Assembly: GCF_003611035.1 (NCBI RefSeq)
Contig: NZ_CP030033.1
Span: forward strand, 2,232,001-2,296,000
DNA from: Cryobacterium soli
GTDB taxonomy: Bacteria; Actinomycetota; Actinomycetes; Actinomycetales; Microbacteriaceae
Direction of reading: 5' to 3'
Length of the DNA: 64,000 nt
The notes beneath the pieces were generated by a model. It was not told the origin of the DNA and made no database searches. It worked only from the letters and a program-made list of their open reading frames with translations. The stretch's first letter is position 1; the number at the start of each line of letters is the position of its first letter. The position numbers and the translations under genes were made by a program. Shown here one piece after another: positions 8,083 through 16,157 of the stretch.

Positions 8083-8518
8083 GCACCCGACCGCACTCGG
8101 CCTCCGCCACGCCGGACACGACCTCGACCCGGTGGTTGAGCCGGCGGTCGCGCAGCACGTCGTAGAGCGACCCGGCGGCGCCGGCCTTGTCGTCCCACGC
8201 GCCGAAGACCACCCGGGCCACGCGGGCGGCCACGATCGCGCCCGCGCACATCACACAGGGCTCCAGGGTCACCACCAGGGTGCAGTCGGTGAGGTGCCAG
8301 TCCCCCAGCGCCACTGCGGCCTCACGGATGGCCACCACCTCGGCGTGCAGGGTCGGATCCTGGTGCAGCTCCCGCTCGTTGCGCCCGCGGCCGATCACCC
8401 GGCCCGCCGGATCCAGCACCACCGCGCCGACGGGAACGTCTCCGCCGGCCAGGGCTCCCTCGGCCTCGTGGAGGGCCAGGCGCATCCATGCTTCGTGTTC
8501 GTCGCTGTGCCGCACCAC
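8009..8518 (-). CDS. tadA: tRNA-specific adenosine-34 deaminase
   Basis: 169 residues. Zn-binding and catalytic motifs are TLHAEVVAI (His-Ala-Glu) and LEPCVMCAGAI (PCxxC), with DVPVGAVV near the N-terminus, all characteristic of TadA, which makes inosine at the wobble base of tRNA-Arg(ACG). That tRNA is encoded in this window at 20583. The proline/alanine-rich C-terminal tail is an extension created where the gene overlaps the convergent amidotransferase gene. Confidence 0.92.
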   Translation of the reverse strand: MVRHSDEHEAWMRLALHEAEGALAGGDVPVGAVVLDPAGRVIGRGRNERELHQDPTLHAEVVAIREAAVALGDWHLTDCTLVVTLEPCVMCAGAIVAARVARVVFGAWDDKAGAAGSLYDVLRDRRLNHRVEVVSGVAEAECGRVLREFFEDPLRRPAAPRPAAPPATH

Positions 8519-8568
8519 ATCACCTCTTCCCGAGCGCCCGACTAGAGCCGCGGGCCCGCGTGAACTAG

Positions 8569-8574
8569 TAGATT
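8569..8574 (+). promoter_or_regulatory. -10 element of a leaderless promoter for upp
   Basis: TAGATT 6 nt before ATG 8581. No ribosome binding site is present. Confidence 0.55.
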
Positions 8575-8580
8575 GAGCCT

Positions 8581-9213
8581 ATGCGAGTCCACGTAGCCGA
8601 CCATCCGCTCATCACCCACAAGCTCACGGTGTTGCGTGACCAGAGCACCTCGTCGCCGATGTTCCGCGCGTTGGTGGAAGAGCTGATGACGCTGCTGGCC
8701 TACGAGGGCACCCGTGGTGTTCGCGTGGACGAGGTGACCGTGCAGACGCCCGTGTCGCTCGCCCGCGGTGTGAAGATCAGCGACCCCAAGCCGCTGGTCG
8801 TTCCGATCCTGCGCGCCGGGCTCGGCATGCTCGAGGGCATGGTCAAGCTGCTCCCCACCGCCGAGGTCGGCTTCCTGGGCATGGCCCGCAACGAAGAGAC
8901 CCTGCAGCCCACCACCTACGCCGAGCGCCTGCCCGACGACCTCTCCGACCGCCAGTGTTTCGTGCTCGACCCGATGCTGGCCACCGGCGGCTCTCTGATC
9001 GCAGCGATCGAGTTCCTTTTCGACCGCGGCGCCGTCGACGTCACGGCCATCTGCATCCTCGCCGCCCCTGAGGGCCTCGCCGCCGTCGAAAAGGCGCTGG
9101 CGGGCCGCGAGGTCACCATCGTGCTCGGCGCGGTCGACGAACGCCTCGACGAGCACGGCTACATCGTTCCCGGCCTCGGCGACGCCGGCGACCGCCTTTA
9201 CGGCCTGGTCTGA
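8581..9213 (+). CDS. upp: Uracil phosphoribosyltransferase
   Basis: 210 residues, the standard length. The PRPP-binding loop is [12 protein letters not shown], with the family block [13 protein letters not shown] earlier and the uracil-binding C-terminus [15 protein letters not shown]. It salvages uracil to UMP using PRPP. The gene stands alone, divergent from tadA, and appears leaderless. Confidence 0.96.
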   Translation: MRVHVADHPLITHKLTVLRDQSTSSPMFRALVEELMTLLAYEGTRGVRVDEVTVQTPVSLARGVKISDPKPLVVPILRAGLGMLEGMVKLLPTAEVGFLGMARNEETLQPTTYAERLPDDLSDRQCFVLDPMLATGGSLIAAIEFLFDRGAVDVTAICILAAPEGLAAVEKALAGREVTIVLGAVDERLDEHGYIVPGLGDAGDRLYGLV

Positions 9214-9351
9214 CCCAGCCTGCCCCAACGGGCCTGGCTCCCTGCCCGCGGCGGGTGTCGTCACAATCGGTGCGCCCCACCACCGCAGATCCTGCGACTG
9301 GCGACGCGCCGACCGCAGTTCGATTCATGAAACTTTGATAATCTTCTTCTG

Positions 9352-9380
9352 AGGGCCGTTTTCTTTGAGAAAGCGGCCCT
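9352..9380 (+). terminator. Hairpin terminator between upp and the leader ORF
   Basis: 12-bp stem AGGGCCGTTTTC / GAAAGCGGCCCT with one G-T pair and a 5-nt loop, followed by TTTG. The 138 bp between upp and the hairpin hold nothing else that I recognise. Confidence 0.55.
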
Positions 9381-9457
9381 TTGTGCGAGATCCTCCGATT
9401 TCGTAGATTCCCCGTGAACGTGATGCAGCCGCACGGGCGAGATCCCGCGTAACTGAA

Positions 9458-9487
9458 TTGACACAACTCGTCACAGTCGGCTTTACT
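9458..9487 (+). promoter_or_regulatory. Predicted promoter of the Cys-rich leader ORF
   Basis: A perfect -35 TTGACA (9458-9463) and a -10-like TTTACT (9482-9487) are separated by 18 bp. The expected transcription start falls at or next to the ATG at 9495, so the leader ORF would be translated without a leader. Confidence 0.45.
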
Positions 9488-9494
9488 CACAGTC

Positions 9495-9599
9495 ATGACT
9501 TCCACCACACGCATCCCGACCTCCTTCGAGGCTTTGGGGACTGCCGGCATGATGATGCCCGGCTGCAGCGTGATGGCGTGTTGCCGAATGTGCCGCTAA
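9495..9599 (+). CDS. Cys-rich leader peptide (putative attenuator uORF)
   Basis: A 34-codon ORF too short for routine gene calling: it starts MTSTTRIPTS and ends with GCSVMACCRMCR before TAA. Four cysteines fall in the last twelve codons. Cys-rich leaderless uORFs of this kind are known in actinobacteria (characterised in mycobacteria) as cysteine-responsive attenuators. The start codon coincides with the transcription start expected from the TTGACA promoter upstream. The next gene, 204 bp downstream, is a winged-helix regulator, not an obvious sulfur gene. Confidence 0.6.
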   Translation: MTSTTRIPTSFEALGTAGMMMPGCSVMACCRMCR

Positions 9600-9719
9600 C
9601 CCAGACAGGCAATAGCGCCGAGTCGTTCTGTCCTCACCCGCTGGTCCACAGCCGCTGAGGCCGCCACATTCGCGGCGGACCGACTCCAGGGCCCTTCTCT
9701 TGCAGGCCGCCCGTTCCCC

Positions 9720-9742
9720 CGGCCACTCCGGCCGACCTTTTT
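9720..9742 (+). terminator. Possible attenuator hairpin between leader ORF and regulator
   Basis: 5-bp stem CGGCC/GGCCG with an ACTCC loop, followed by ACCTTTTTC. It lies 120 nt past the leader stop and 60 nt before the regulator start. An upstream stem CCGCC (9661-9665) / GGCGG (9674-9678) could take part in alternative folding. The stem is short, so this is tentative. Confidence 0.3.
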
Positions 9743-9803
9743 CGAACCCAGAAGCGCTGAAGCGCCGGGTTTTGCGCATCATCACACCCCAAGGATTTCT
9801 CCA

Positions 9804-10514
9804 ATGTCACTCGCACACATCGACTCAGCCCGTTCCGTCCAGTCCTTCCGCCCCGAGCTCACCCTGGCCCCCGCGCCGGCTCCGGCCGCACCGCGCATCC
9901 GCGCCGTGCCTGAGGGCACCCAGGCTCGCGGCTTCGTGCTCTACGTGGGCATCGACGAGGCCAAGGCGGCCGCGGCCGGCACGAGCCTGCACCGCATCGT
10001 GGAGGAGCTGAAGAAGCTCACCCAGGCCATCGCCCCCTCGGCCGAGACCCACGCCGCCGTCGCCCTGGCGCCGGAGGGCGTCGGCGGCCGCGATGTGGAC
10101 GTCGTGCGCCTTGCCCTGCAGGACCCGGCCGCCCTGGCCAAGCACCGCAACACGGCCGAGGATGCCGACCGCGCGCCCGGCGGCGTCGTCGTCGACATCT
10201 CCCGCAAGCGCGTGATCCTCGACAACGAGACCGCGGCGCTCACCTACAAGGAGTTCGAGCTGCTGCAGTACCTGGTGCTGCGCGAGGGCCGCACCATCGA
10301 GCGGGCCGAGCTGATCGCCAAGCTGTGGGATGCCGACAGCGAAGAGGATGCCCCGAACGAGCGCACCATCGACGTGCACGTGCGCCGTCTGCGCTCCAAG
10401 CTCGGCCGCTACGAAGACATCGTGCGTACCGTGCGCGGCGTGGGCTACCGCTTCGACCGCCATGCGGATGTGTCGATCCGCCAGGCCAGCACGCCCAGCC
10501 CCGACCGCTTCTAG
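9804..10514 (+). CDS. Winged-helix (OmpR-type) transcriptional regulator without receiver domain
   Basis: 236 residues. The C-terminal domain (about 128-220) is an OmpR/PhoB winged helix: LTYKEFELLQYLV, RTIDVHVRRLRSKLG recognition helix, and RTVRGVGYRF wing. The N-terminal 120 residues are not a phospho-acceptor domain: the usual Asp-Asp / Asp / Lys set is missing, and the stretch FVLYVGIDEAKAAAAGTSLH looks like another alpha/beta fold. AAGGA precedes the ATG. Its mRNA seems to carry the Cys-rich leader ORF, so levels may follow cysteine supply. No sensor kinase is adjacent. Confidence 0.85.
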   Translation: MSLAHIDSARSVQSFRPELTLAPAPAPAAPRIRAVPEGTQARGFVLYVGIDEAKAAAAGTSLHRIVEELKKLTQAIAPSAETHAAVALAPEGVGGRDVDVVRLALQDPAALAKHRNTAEDADRAPGGVVVDISRKRVILDNETAALTYKEFELLQYLVLREGRTIERAELIAKLWDADSEEDAPNERTIDVHVRRLRSKLGRYEDIVRTVRGVGYRFDRHADVSIRQASTPSPDRF

Positions 10515-10553
10515 GCAGCGCCCCGCTGGGCGCCCTCGACCACGCACCCATGC

Positions 10554-10654
10554 GCTGGTCGAGCCTGTCGAGCCCCCGCGAGACGATCTCGACAGCGTGC
10601 CCATCGACAACCCCACGACTCAGCGCACCTCACCAGGTCTCGACAGGCTCGACC
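10554..10654 (+). repeat. Inverted pair of the intergenic TCGACA repeat
   Basis: GCTGGTCGAGCCTGTCGAGC plus C at 10554-10574, and the opposite orientation GGTCTCGACAGGCTCGACC at 10636-10654, 61 bp apart. They could fold into one long hairpin. Same family as 872 and 5383. Confidence 0.7.
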
Positions 10655-10742
10655 GACGTGGGGGGCACGACCGACGAGGGGGCGGGATCGGCCGGCGACG
10701 CCGCGTATCGCGGTGCGGCGGCTACCGCCCGTTAACGTGATT

Positions 10743-10776
10743 GAGGGCCGGTCGTAGAGGCAAACGACCGACCCTC
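10743..10776 (+). terminator. Terminator-like hairpin
   Basis: 13-bp arms GAGGGCCGGTCGT / ACGACCGACCCTC with one mismatch and an 8-nt loop, followed by TTCCCTT. It lies 230 bp after the winged-helix gene and may end its transcript. Confidence 0.5.
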
Positions 10777-10854
10777 TTCCCTTGCACCAAGAGTGTCCTG
10801 CAATCACATTCGCATCTTCCGCCACAGCAAACGGTTGATGCACTACGAATATAT

Positions 10855-10891
10855 AACGAACGGATAACGGAGCGCCAGTTATCGGATCGTT
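10855..10891. promoter_or_regulatory. AT-rich imperfect palindrome, possible operator
   Basis: AACGAACGGATAAC and GTTATCGGATCGTT match at 12 of 14 positions as an inverted repeat with a 9-bp spacer. It stands out by its AT content about 90 bp before the glycolipid-binding gene. It could be a regulator site; no factor can be named. Confidence 0.35.
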
Positions 10892-10970
10892 ATTTTCCTG
10901 CGAGTTCACCCAGTGTTCCCTTGGCCGACGCTATGGCCGGCCACCCCGTGACGAATTCCAGGCGCCGGCC

Positions 10971-10976
10971 TAGGGT
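10971..10976 (+). promoter_or_regulatory. -10 element of a leaderless promoter
   Basis: TAGGGT 6 nt before ATG 10983. Confidence 0.5.
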
Positions 10977-10982
10977 CGTGGC

Positions 10983-11564
10983 ATGCAGCTGAAACCCCTG
11001 CCGCGACAGGCGAGCTGGCGCCATACCGGCGTCCGACGGGGCTTCGAGGTGCTCTTCACGGGCCCCGGCCCGCGGGGCCACCGGCTGCGGGGCGTCTCCA
11101 CGGCCGTGGAGGACGCATCCGCCTGGTCGGTGGACTACTCGATCGATCTCGACCTGGCCTGGCGCACACAGGAGGTGCGGGCCGGCGTCTCCACCATCGA
11201 CGGCGAACGGCACACGGTGCTACGGCGCTCCGCAGACCACGGCTGGGAGGTCGACGGGCTGGCGCGAGCCGACCTCACCGGATGCGTCGACGTCGACTTC
11301 GAGTCCTCCGGCGTCACGAATACCCTTCCGCTGCACCGGCTCGAGTTCACAGTCGGGGAGCCGATGCGGGTGCCCGCCGCCTTCGTCCAGGCGAACGATC
11401 TCGACGTCATCCGCTTGGAGCAGGAGTACACCCTCGTTGCGGTGTCACCGCGCGGGATGAGCTTCCACTACGAGTCGCGCACGTTCGATGTCGTCTGCGA
11501 GCTCACGTTCGACCCGGCCGGCCTGATCCTGGACTATCCGGGCATCGCGGTGCGGGACGCCTGA
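10983..11564 (+). CDS. Putative glycolipid-binding domain protein (DUF1089 type)
   Basis: 193 residues covering one domain. The pattern ASWRHTGVRRGFEVLF near the start, YSIDLDLAWRTQEV, ERHTVLRRSADHGWEVDG, a central CVDVDFESSGVTNTLPLHRL and YTLVAVSPRGMSFHYES match the family called putative glycolipid-binding, whose members form a beta-sandwich shell. Physiological ligand and role are not established. Single gene, convergent with the response regulator downstream. Confidence 0.8.
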   Translation: MQLKPLPRQASWRHTGVRRGFEVLFTGPGPRGHRLRGVSTAVEDASAWSVDYSIDLDLAWRTQEVRAGVSTIDGERHTVLRRSADHGWEVDGLARADLTGCVDVDFESSGVTNTLPLHRLEFTVGEPMRVPAAFVQANDLDVIRLEQEYTLVAVSPRGMSFHYESRTFDVVCELTFDPAGLILDYPGIAVRDA

Positions 11565-11589
11565 CCGCGAAACCTGAGCCTGGTGCAGC

Positions 11590-12276
11590 TCAGCGGGTCT
11601 TCGGCCGCACCAGACCGTGGTCGTAGGCGGCGATAACCAGGTGCGCGCGGTCGCGGGCCGCGAGCTTGCTGAGCAGGTGTGAGACATGCGATTTCACGGT
11701 CTTGACCGAAATGGTGAGGTGCGCGGCGAGCTGATCGTTGGAGAGACCCCGACCGATCAGCCCGAGCACCTCGACCTCGCGCTCGGTCAGCCGGTCCGCC
11801 AGTCCCGAAGCGGACGGGCGGCCGAGTTCCCGGGGCGCGCCGCTGACGTAGTGGGCGACGAGGCGCGCGAGAACCGTGGGGGCGAACAGCGACTCGCCTG
11901 CATGGGTGCGCCGGATCGCCTCGATGAGATCAGCGGGTTTGCTGTCCTTGAGCAGGAATCCGCTGGCCCCCGCCTGAAGCGCCTGGAACACGTATTCGTC
12001 GAGTTCGAACATGCTCAGCACGAGCACCTTCGTGGCCGTCAGGCCCGGGCTGCCGCAGATGCGCCGGGTCGCTTCGATTCCGTCGAGCCGGGGCATTCGC
12101 ACATCCATCAGAATCACGTCGGGGCAGCCCGTCCGGGCCAGGTCGACGGCCTCGAGACCGTCACCGGCCTCTCCCACCACCCGGAGCCCGTCGGCGCTGT
12201 TGATGACCAGCGCCAGGCTCTGGCGGAGCAGACGCTGGTCATCGACCAGGAGCACCCGGACATCCGGCACGCTCAT
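11590..12276 (-). CDS. NarL/LuxR-type response regulator
   Basis: 228 residues. The receiver domain (1-120) has the acidic pair DDQ near residue 12, phospho-acceptor in ILMDVRMPRLDG, and the lysine in FLLKDSKPADL. The LuxR HTH (about 160-222) reads LTEREVEVLGLIGRGLSNDQ and TVKSHVSHLLSKL. It is the partner of the kinase whose stop overlaps its start (ATGA, 12273-12276). The divergent ABC exporter at 13294 is the likely target, in the style of drug- or peptide-responsive systems. Confidence 0.93.
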   Translation of the reverse strand: MSVPDVRVLLVDDQRLLRQSLALVINSADGLRVVGEAGDGLEAVDLARTGCPDVILMDVRMPRLDGIEATRRICGSPGLTATKVLVLSMFELDEYVFQALQAGASGFLLKDSKPADLIEAIRRTHAGESLFAPTVLARLVAHYVSGAPRELGRPSASGLADRLTEREVEVLGLIGRGLSNDQLAAHLTISVKTVKSHVSHLLSKLAARDRAHLVIAAYDHGLVRPKTR

Positions 12277-13136
12277 GGCTGCCGCCGCTCATCGGGCAGG
12301 CTCGCCTCGAGGACGAACCCGGTGCCTTGCGGTCCGGCGGTCAGGGTGCCACCCAGGCCGTCGACGCGCTCCCGCAGGCCGAGGAGCCCGTGAGCGGCGC
12401 CGGGCGCGGCGGACCAGCCGGCGACGGGCCCCGCATCCGTCAGCAGCACGGTGATGACGGCGCCGCAGCGGGAGAGGCGCAATCGCGCGCTGGTGGGCCC
12501 ACAGTGCCGCATCGTGTTCGCCAGCCCTTCCTGCACGATGCAGTTGATCGCCAGTTGGACTCCGGGCGAGACCCTGCCGAGCTCGTCGCTCTGGTACTTC
12601 ACCGTGACACCCTGGCGGGCGGCCCCGGCGATGAGGTCCGGCAGCGACGCCAGGCTGCCCGTGGGCAGCCGCGGCGCGGGGTCGTCCGTGCGGCGCAGCA
12701 CGCCCAGCATGCGGCGCAGTTCCACTGTCGCCTCCCTGCTGGCCGCTTCGATGTCGTCGAGCGCCTCGACAAGGTCGCTCCGGCTCCCACCGCGGGCATC
12801 GAGGTACCGGGCCGTGGCTGCCCGTACCGAGACCGTGCCGAGACCGTGGGAGACGATGTCGTGCAGGTCGCGGGCGATCTCGAGGCGTTCGGACAGGACC
12901 GCGCGGGCGGCCGCCCACTCGGTGAGCGCCACATCGTGCCGATCCCGTTCGGCACGCAGCCGGATGGCGGCCCAGACGGCGATCGCGCCGGTGGCGGCCA
13001 CAAGCGCAACCGGGAGGCTCACCGAGAGCGCGCCCGTCACGCCGAACCCGAGGGCCACGAGCAACACCACAAGCAGACCGGCTGCCGCGAGGGGCAGCAC
13101 CCGCGACCGCCGGGCCGGACGCTCCCCCGCTGTCAT
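12273..13136 (-). CDS. Two-component sensor histidine kinase (HisKA_3)
   Basis: 287 residues. Two membrane helices at the N-terminus with almost no extracellular part are followed by a short coiled segment, the HisKA_3 box EIARDLHDIVSHGLG with the phospho-accepting His, and an HATPase ending in GLLGLRERVDGLGGTL. Kinases without a sensing ectodomain often sense through the membrane or a transporter; the neighbouring exporter fits. A longer frame runs to 13304, but ATG 13136 follows a TAGACT hexamer and starts just before the membrane region. Confidence 0.9.
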   Translation of the reverse strand: MTAGERPARRSRVLPLAAAGLLVVLLVALGFGVTGALSVSLPVALVAATGAIAVWAAIRLRAERDRHDVALTEWAAARAVLSERLEIARDLHDIVSHGLGTVSVRAATARYLDARGGSRSDLVEALDDIEAASREATVELRRMLGVLRRTDDPAPRLPTGSLASLPDLIAGAARQGVTVKYQSDELGRVSPGVQLAINCIVQEGLANTMRHCGPTSARLRLSRCGAVITVLLTDAGPVAGWSAAPGAAHGLLGLRERVDGLGGTLTAGPQGTGFVLEASLPDERRQP

Positions 13137-13143
13137 GCGCCCG

Positions 13144-13149
13144 AGTCTA
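13144..13149 (-). promoter_or_regulatory. -10 element of a leaderless promoter for the kinase-regulator operon
   Basis: TAGACT on the minus strand, 7 nt before ATG 13136. Confidence 0.5.
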
Positions 13150-13293
13150 CTGACGGCTCGTCGTGGCCACATCGGACCCAGGTCTGACGGCCCACGGTCG
13201 GTCACCACGCTGGATGCGCCGCCCTGGGCGGATGCGCTGCCGGGCGCCGGCCGATCGACTGGATACCCAACGACCCGACTCGGAAGGGGACCC

Positions 13294-14010
13294 ATGATCA
13301 GCATCGATCGGATTCACAAGTCACACGGCCGCCGGGAGGTGCTGCACGGGATCAGCCTGCAGGCCCGCCCCGGCAGGATCACCGCCTTCCTCGGGCCCAA
13401 CGGTGCGGGGAAGAGCTCCACCCTGAGGATCCTGCTCGGTCTGGACCGGCCGACATCCGGTCTCGCCCTGATCGACGGACGTCGCTACCGCGAGCTCGAC
13501 CGACCGATGACCATCGTGGGCGCCATGTTCGACGGCCCCGGCGCGAGCAAGGGCCGCTCGGCGCGGGGTCACCTCAGGTGGATGTGCCGCAGCAACGGCA
13601 TCCCGGCGACCCGGGTCGCCGAGGTTCTCGACATCGTCGGGCTGGGCCGCAACGCGAAGGACAGGGTCGGCACGTTCTCCCTCGGCATGGGCCAACGGCT
13701 CGGTATCGCCTCCGCCCTGCTCGGGTCGCCGGCCACCCTGGTGCTCGACGAACCCACCAACGGCCTCGACCCCGACGGGCTGCGCTGGCTGAGGGCCTTC
13801 CTGAGAAGCCAGGCCGACGCGGGCACCACGGTGCTCGTGGCCAGCCACCTGATCGCGGAGATGGCCGACGCCGCCGACGATATCGTCATCATCGGCTCCG
13901 GGCACATCCGTGCCGCCGGGAGCGTTGCGGACGTGCGCGGGCGGCACGCGACGTTGCAGGATGCCTTCTTCGCCCTGACGGACCCGGCCGGCGACGGGGA
14001 GCCCTCGTGA
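13294..14010 (+). CDS. ABC transporter ATP-binding protein (export type)
   Basis: 238 residues. Walker A is GPNGAGKSS, the signature is a variant FSLGMGQRLGIA (LGMGQ in place of LSGGQ, as usual for this exporter group), Walker B is LVLDEPTNGLDP, and the H-loop is ASHLI. It resembles bacitracin/multidrug or antibiotic-peptide exporters. The ATG is preceded by GGAAGGGG. A much longer open frame upstream (from 12451) is antisense to the kinase and not real. The stop overlaps the first permease (GTGA). Confidence 0.93.
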   Translation: MISIDRIHKSHGRREVLHGISLQARPGRITAFLGPNGAGKSSTLRILLGLDRPTSGLALIDGRRYRELDRPMTIVGAMFDGPGASKGRSARGHLRWMCRSNGIPATRVAEVLDIVGLGRNAKDRVGTFSLGMGQRLGIASALLGSPATLVLDEPTNGLDPDGLRWLRAFLRSQADAGTTVLVASHLIAEMADAADDIVIIGSGHIRAAGSVADVRGRHATLQDAFFALTDPAGDGEPS

Positions 14011-14795
14011 AGGCGGCCCAGGCCGGATTCGCCGTCGAGCTGTTCAAGTTCGCCACCTGCAGGCCGCTCTGGATGCTGCCCCTGCTCACGATCGGTCTCA
14101 CCTGGGCGCTGACGTACCTGTCGGGCCTGTCGGAGATCGCGGCCACCGGCGGCGACCTCGCCGGATCCAGCGCCGCCGACAACCCGCTGTTGTACTCAGC
14201 CCACCCGCTGCCGGTGGAGTACCAGGGCTTCGACATGATGAACATCGGCGTGGTGCTGATGGTGGCGCTCGGTGCGCTGTACGCCGGCAGCGAGTACGGT
14301 ACCGGCCTGATCCGGAGTTCCCTGATCGCCGATCCGCACCGGCTGCGACTGTTCGCCACCCGGGCCGCGCTGCTCGGCACGGTGATCGGCGCCACCGCGG
14401 TGCTCGCGATGGGGGTGGGCACCGTCATCCGGCACCTGGCGCTCGGCGACCAGGGGCTGAGCCCGCTGGCCTTCCCGCCGCTGGTCTGGCGGAACCTCGC
14501 CGGCGTGGCCCTGGTGTGGACCACGCTCGGTCTGCTGGCCTACGGCCTGGGCGTCCTCGCCCGCAACCCGATACTGCCCCTGGTGCTCATCATGCCGCTG
14601 GTGGTCGGCCTCGGCGATTTCTTCGCCACGCTGTGGCAGCCGGCACGCTACCTCCCGCCCGCCGCGGGCGCGGCCCTGTTCGGGCCGTTGGACGCCAGCC
14701 ATCTCGCACCCGGCTCCGGTGCGCTGGTGATGACCGCCTGGGCCGTGGGCGGCCTCGTCCTGGCCGGCCTCGTCTTCTCCAGGCGCGATGTCTGA
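14007..14795 (+). CDS. ABC transporter permease, first subunit
   Basis: 262 residues from GTG 14007, with about six hydrophobic helices. An early amphipathic segment ELFKFATCRPLWMLPLL and YAGSEYGTGLIRSSLIADP (the conserved G-E-Y-x-x-G-x-x-R motif of ABC-2 membrane proteins) place it in that superfamily. It pairs with the ATPase upstream and the second permease downstream, which starts 8 nt before its stop. Confidence 0.88.
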   Translation: MKAAQAGFAVELFKFATCRPLWMLPLLTIGLTWALTYLSGLSEIAATGGDLAGSSAADNPLLYSAHPLPVEYQGFDMMNIGVVLMVALGALYAGSEYGTGLIRSSLIADPHRLRLFATRAALLGTVIGATAVLAMGVGTVIRHLALGDQGLSPLAFPPLVWRNLAGVALVWTTLGLLAYGLGVLARNPILPLVLIMPLVVGLGDFFATLWQPARYLPPAAGAALFGPLDASHLAPGSGALVMTAWAVGGLVLAGLVFSRRDV

Positions 14796-15540
14796 GTCGC
14801 GCGGGGCAGGCCTGGTCCGCGTCGTCGCTGCAGAACTGACCAAGGTCGGCACGTCCAGGGCGGTTCTCCTCACCATCGCGGCGGTACTCGTGCTGCCGCC
14901 GGCGCTGGCCGTGGCGATGGGGCTGAACCTGCGCGGCACCTCGGCCGTGACGACCGCCGCCTCGGCGGGGTTCGAGGTCGCCGGGTTCGGCCAGCCGCTC
15001 GTCGTCCTGCTCGCGGCGATGATCGTGGGCGGCGAATATCGAGACGGGCTGCTGCGCAGCTCCCAACTGGCCACACCCAACCGGGCGCGCCTCTTCGGCG
15101 CGCAGTGCCTCGTCGTCGCAGCGCTCTCTGGCGGCCTGGCCGTCGTCTCCATCGGCACGGCCGTTCTGCTGCGCCACGGCGTCCTCGGCCTGGCGGATGT
15201 CCCCGTGTCCGGGCTCACACCTGCGCTGGCGGGCAACCTCTTCGCCGTCGCTCTCAACTGGACGCTCATGGGCCTGATCTCGGCCGCAGTGACGGTGCTG
15301 GCACGGTCCGTCCTCGTACCCGTCGTCGTCCTGGTCCCCCTGGTCCTGGGGCTCGGGATCGCGCTGGTCGGTGTTCTCCCGTGGCTCAGGTTCGCCCCCG
15401 ACCTCGCCGGGCTGCAGCTCATCTCCCCGGTCCCTGGGCTGGGGCTGCTCGACCCGGTCGCCGGCGCCCTGGTCATGGCGACATGGGCCACGGTATTGCT
15501 CGGTGCCGCCCAGGCCGTCTTCAGCCATCGGGACCTCTGA
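14788..15540 (+). CDS. ABC transporter permease, second subunit
   Basis: 250 residues with six predicted helices. It is a diverged paralogue of the preceding permease with the same motif, GGEYRDGLLRSSQLATPNRARL. The two permeases probably form a heterodimer. Together with the ATPase and the divergent two-component system they look like a self-contained export/resistance unit. Substrate unknown. Confidence 0.88.
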   Translation: MSESRGAGLVRVVAAELTKVGTSRAVLLTIAAVLVLPPALAVAMGLNLRGTSAVTTAASAGFEVAGFGQPLVVLLAAMIVGGEYRDGLLRSSQLATPNRARLFGAQCLVVAALSGGLAVVSIGTAVLLRHGVLGLADVPVSGLTPALAGNLFAVALNWTLMGLISAAVTVLARSVLVPVVVLVPLVLGLGIALVGVLPWLRFAPDLAGLQLISPVPGLGLLDPVAGALVMATWATVLLGAAQAVFSHRDL

Positions 15541-15625
15541 ACGGATGCGCTAGGCTGCCGCGGGGCACGGCACCAGTCCCATAGTGTTGAACAGAGGATG
15601 CCCTGGGGGCCGGCGAGGAGGCAGC

Positions 15626-16072
15626 ATGGTCGATCGAGCGGTGGCAGTTGCCGCCTGGGAGTCGTTGTTCCGCGCCCAGGTCGCCATTATGCGCAGCCTG
15701 GCCGAGGAGTTCCCGTCACGGGAAATCTCCTTCAACGAGTACGACGTGATGTTCAACCTGTCCCGGCAGGCGGATCGCAGTATCCGCCTGCGCGACCTGA
15801 ACAAGCATGTGCTGCTCACTCAGCCGAGCGTGAGCCGGCTCGTGGACCGTCTGGCGTCTCGCGGGTACGTGGCGAAGCACCCCGACCCCGACGACGGCCG
15901 CGGCGCCATCGTCGAACTCACCGAGGCCGGCTACGCGCTGTTCCGCCGGGTGGCGCTTGATCACATGGGCTCGATCACCACCCGCGTGGGCGACAGCCTG
16001 AGCACCGACGAACTCGTGCAGCTCACGGCCCTCTGCGACCGGCTGCGCCTGGGACCCGACCAGCCCGCCTGA
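15626..16072 (+). CDS. MarR family transcriptional regulator
   Basis: 148 residues. The winged HTH is central: RSIRLRDLNKHVLLTQPSVSRLVDRLASRGYVAKHPDPDDGRGAIVELT, with the DxRxxx wing (DPDDGRG). The start at ATG 15626 follows a strong AGGAGG 6 nt upstream; an in-frame start at 15584 is less likely. It may respond to a small phenolic-type ligand like other MarR proteins, but no cue is visible. Downstream genes are unrelated, so the target is unclear. Confidence 0.9.
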   Translation: MVDRAVAVAAWESLFRAQVAIMRSLAEEFPSREISFNEYDVMFNLSRQADRSIRLRDLNKHVLLTQPSVSRLVDRLASRGYVAKHPDPDDGRGAIVELTEAGYALFRRVALDHMGSITTRVGDSLSTDELVQLTALCDRLRLGPDQPA

Positions 16073-16157
16073 CCCTGGCTGCGGAGGCCGGCGCCGGCGG
16101 CTGCCCCTGTGCAGGCGCCGAGCGCGAGCGTAACCTGCCCGGCAGGAGGTGAGCGTT

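Larger units (their letters stand above)
10515..10982 (+). other. Intergenic region with repeats, a terminator and an AT-rich palindrome
   Basis: 468 bp without a convincing gene. From left to right it holds two inverted TCGACA elements, a terminator-like hairpin, and an AT-rich stretch around 10840-10900 with a 14-bp imperfect palindrome. It ends in the promoter of the next gene. Confidence 0.7.

Noticed and set aside
12451..13293. Upstream extension of the ABC ATPase frame
   Set aside because: It is antisense to the histidine kinase, while a Shine-Dalgarno site and the domain start support 13294.
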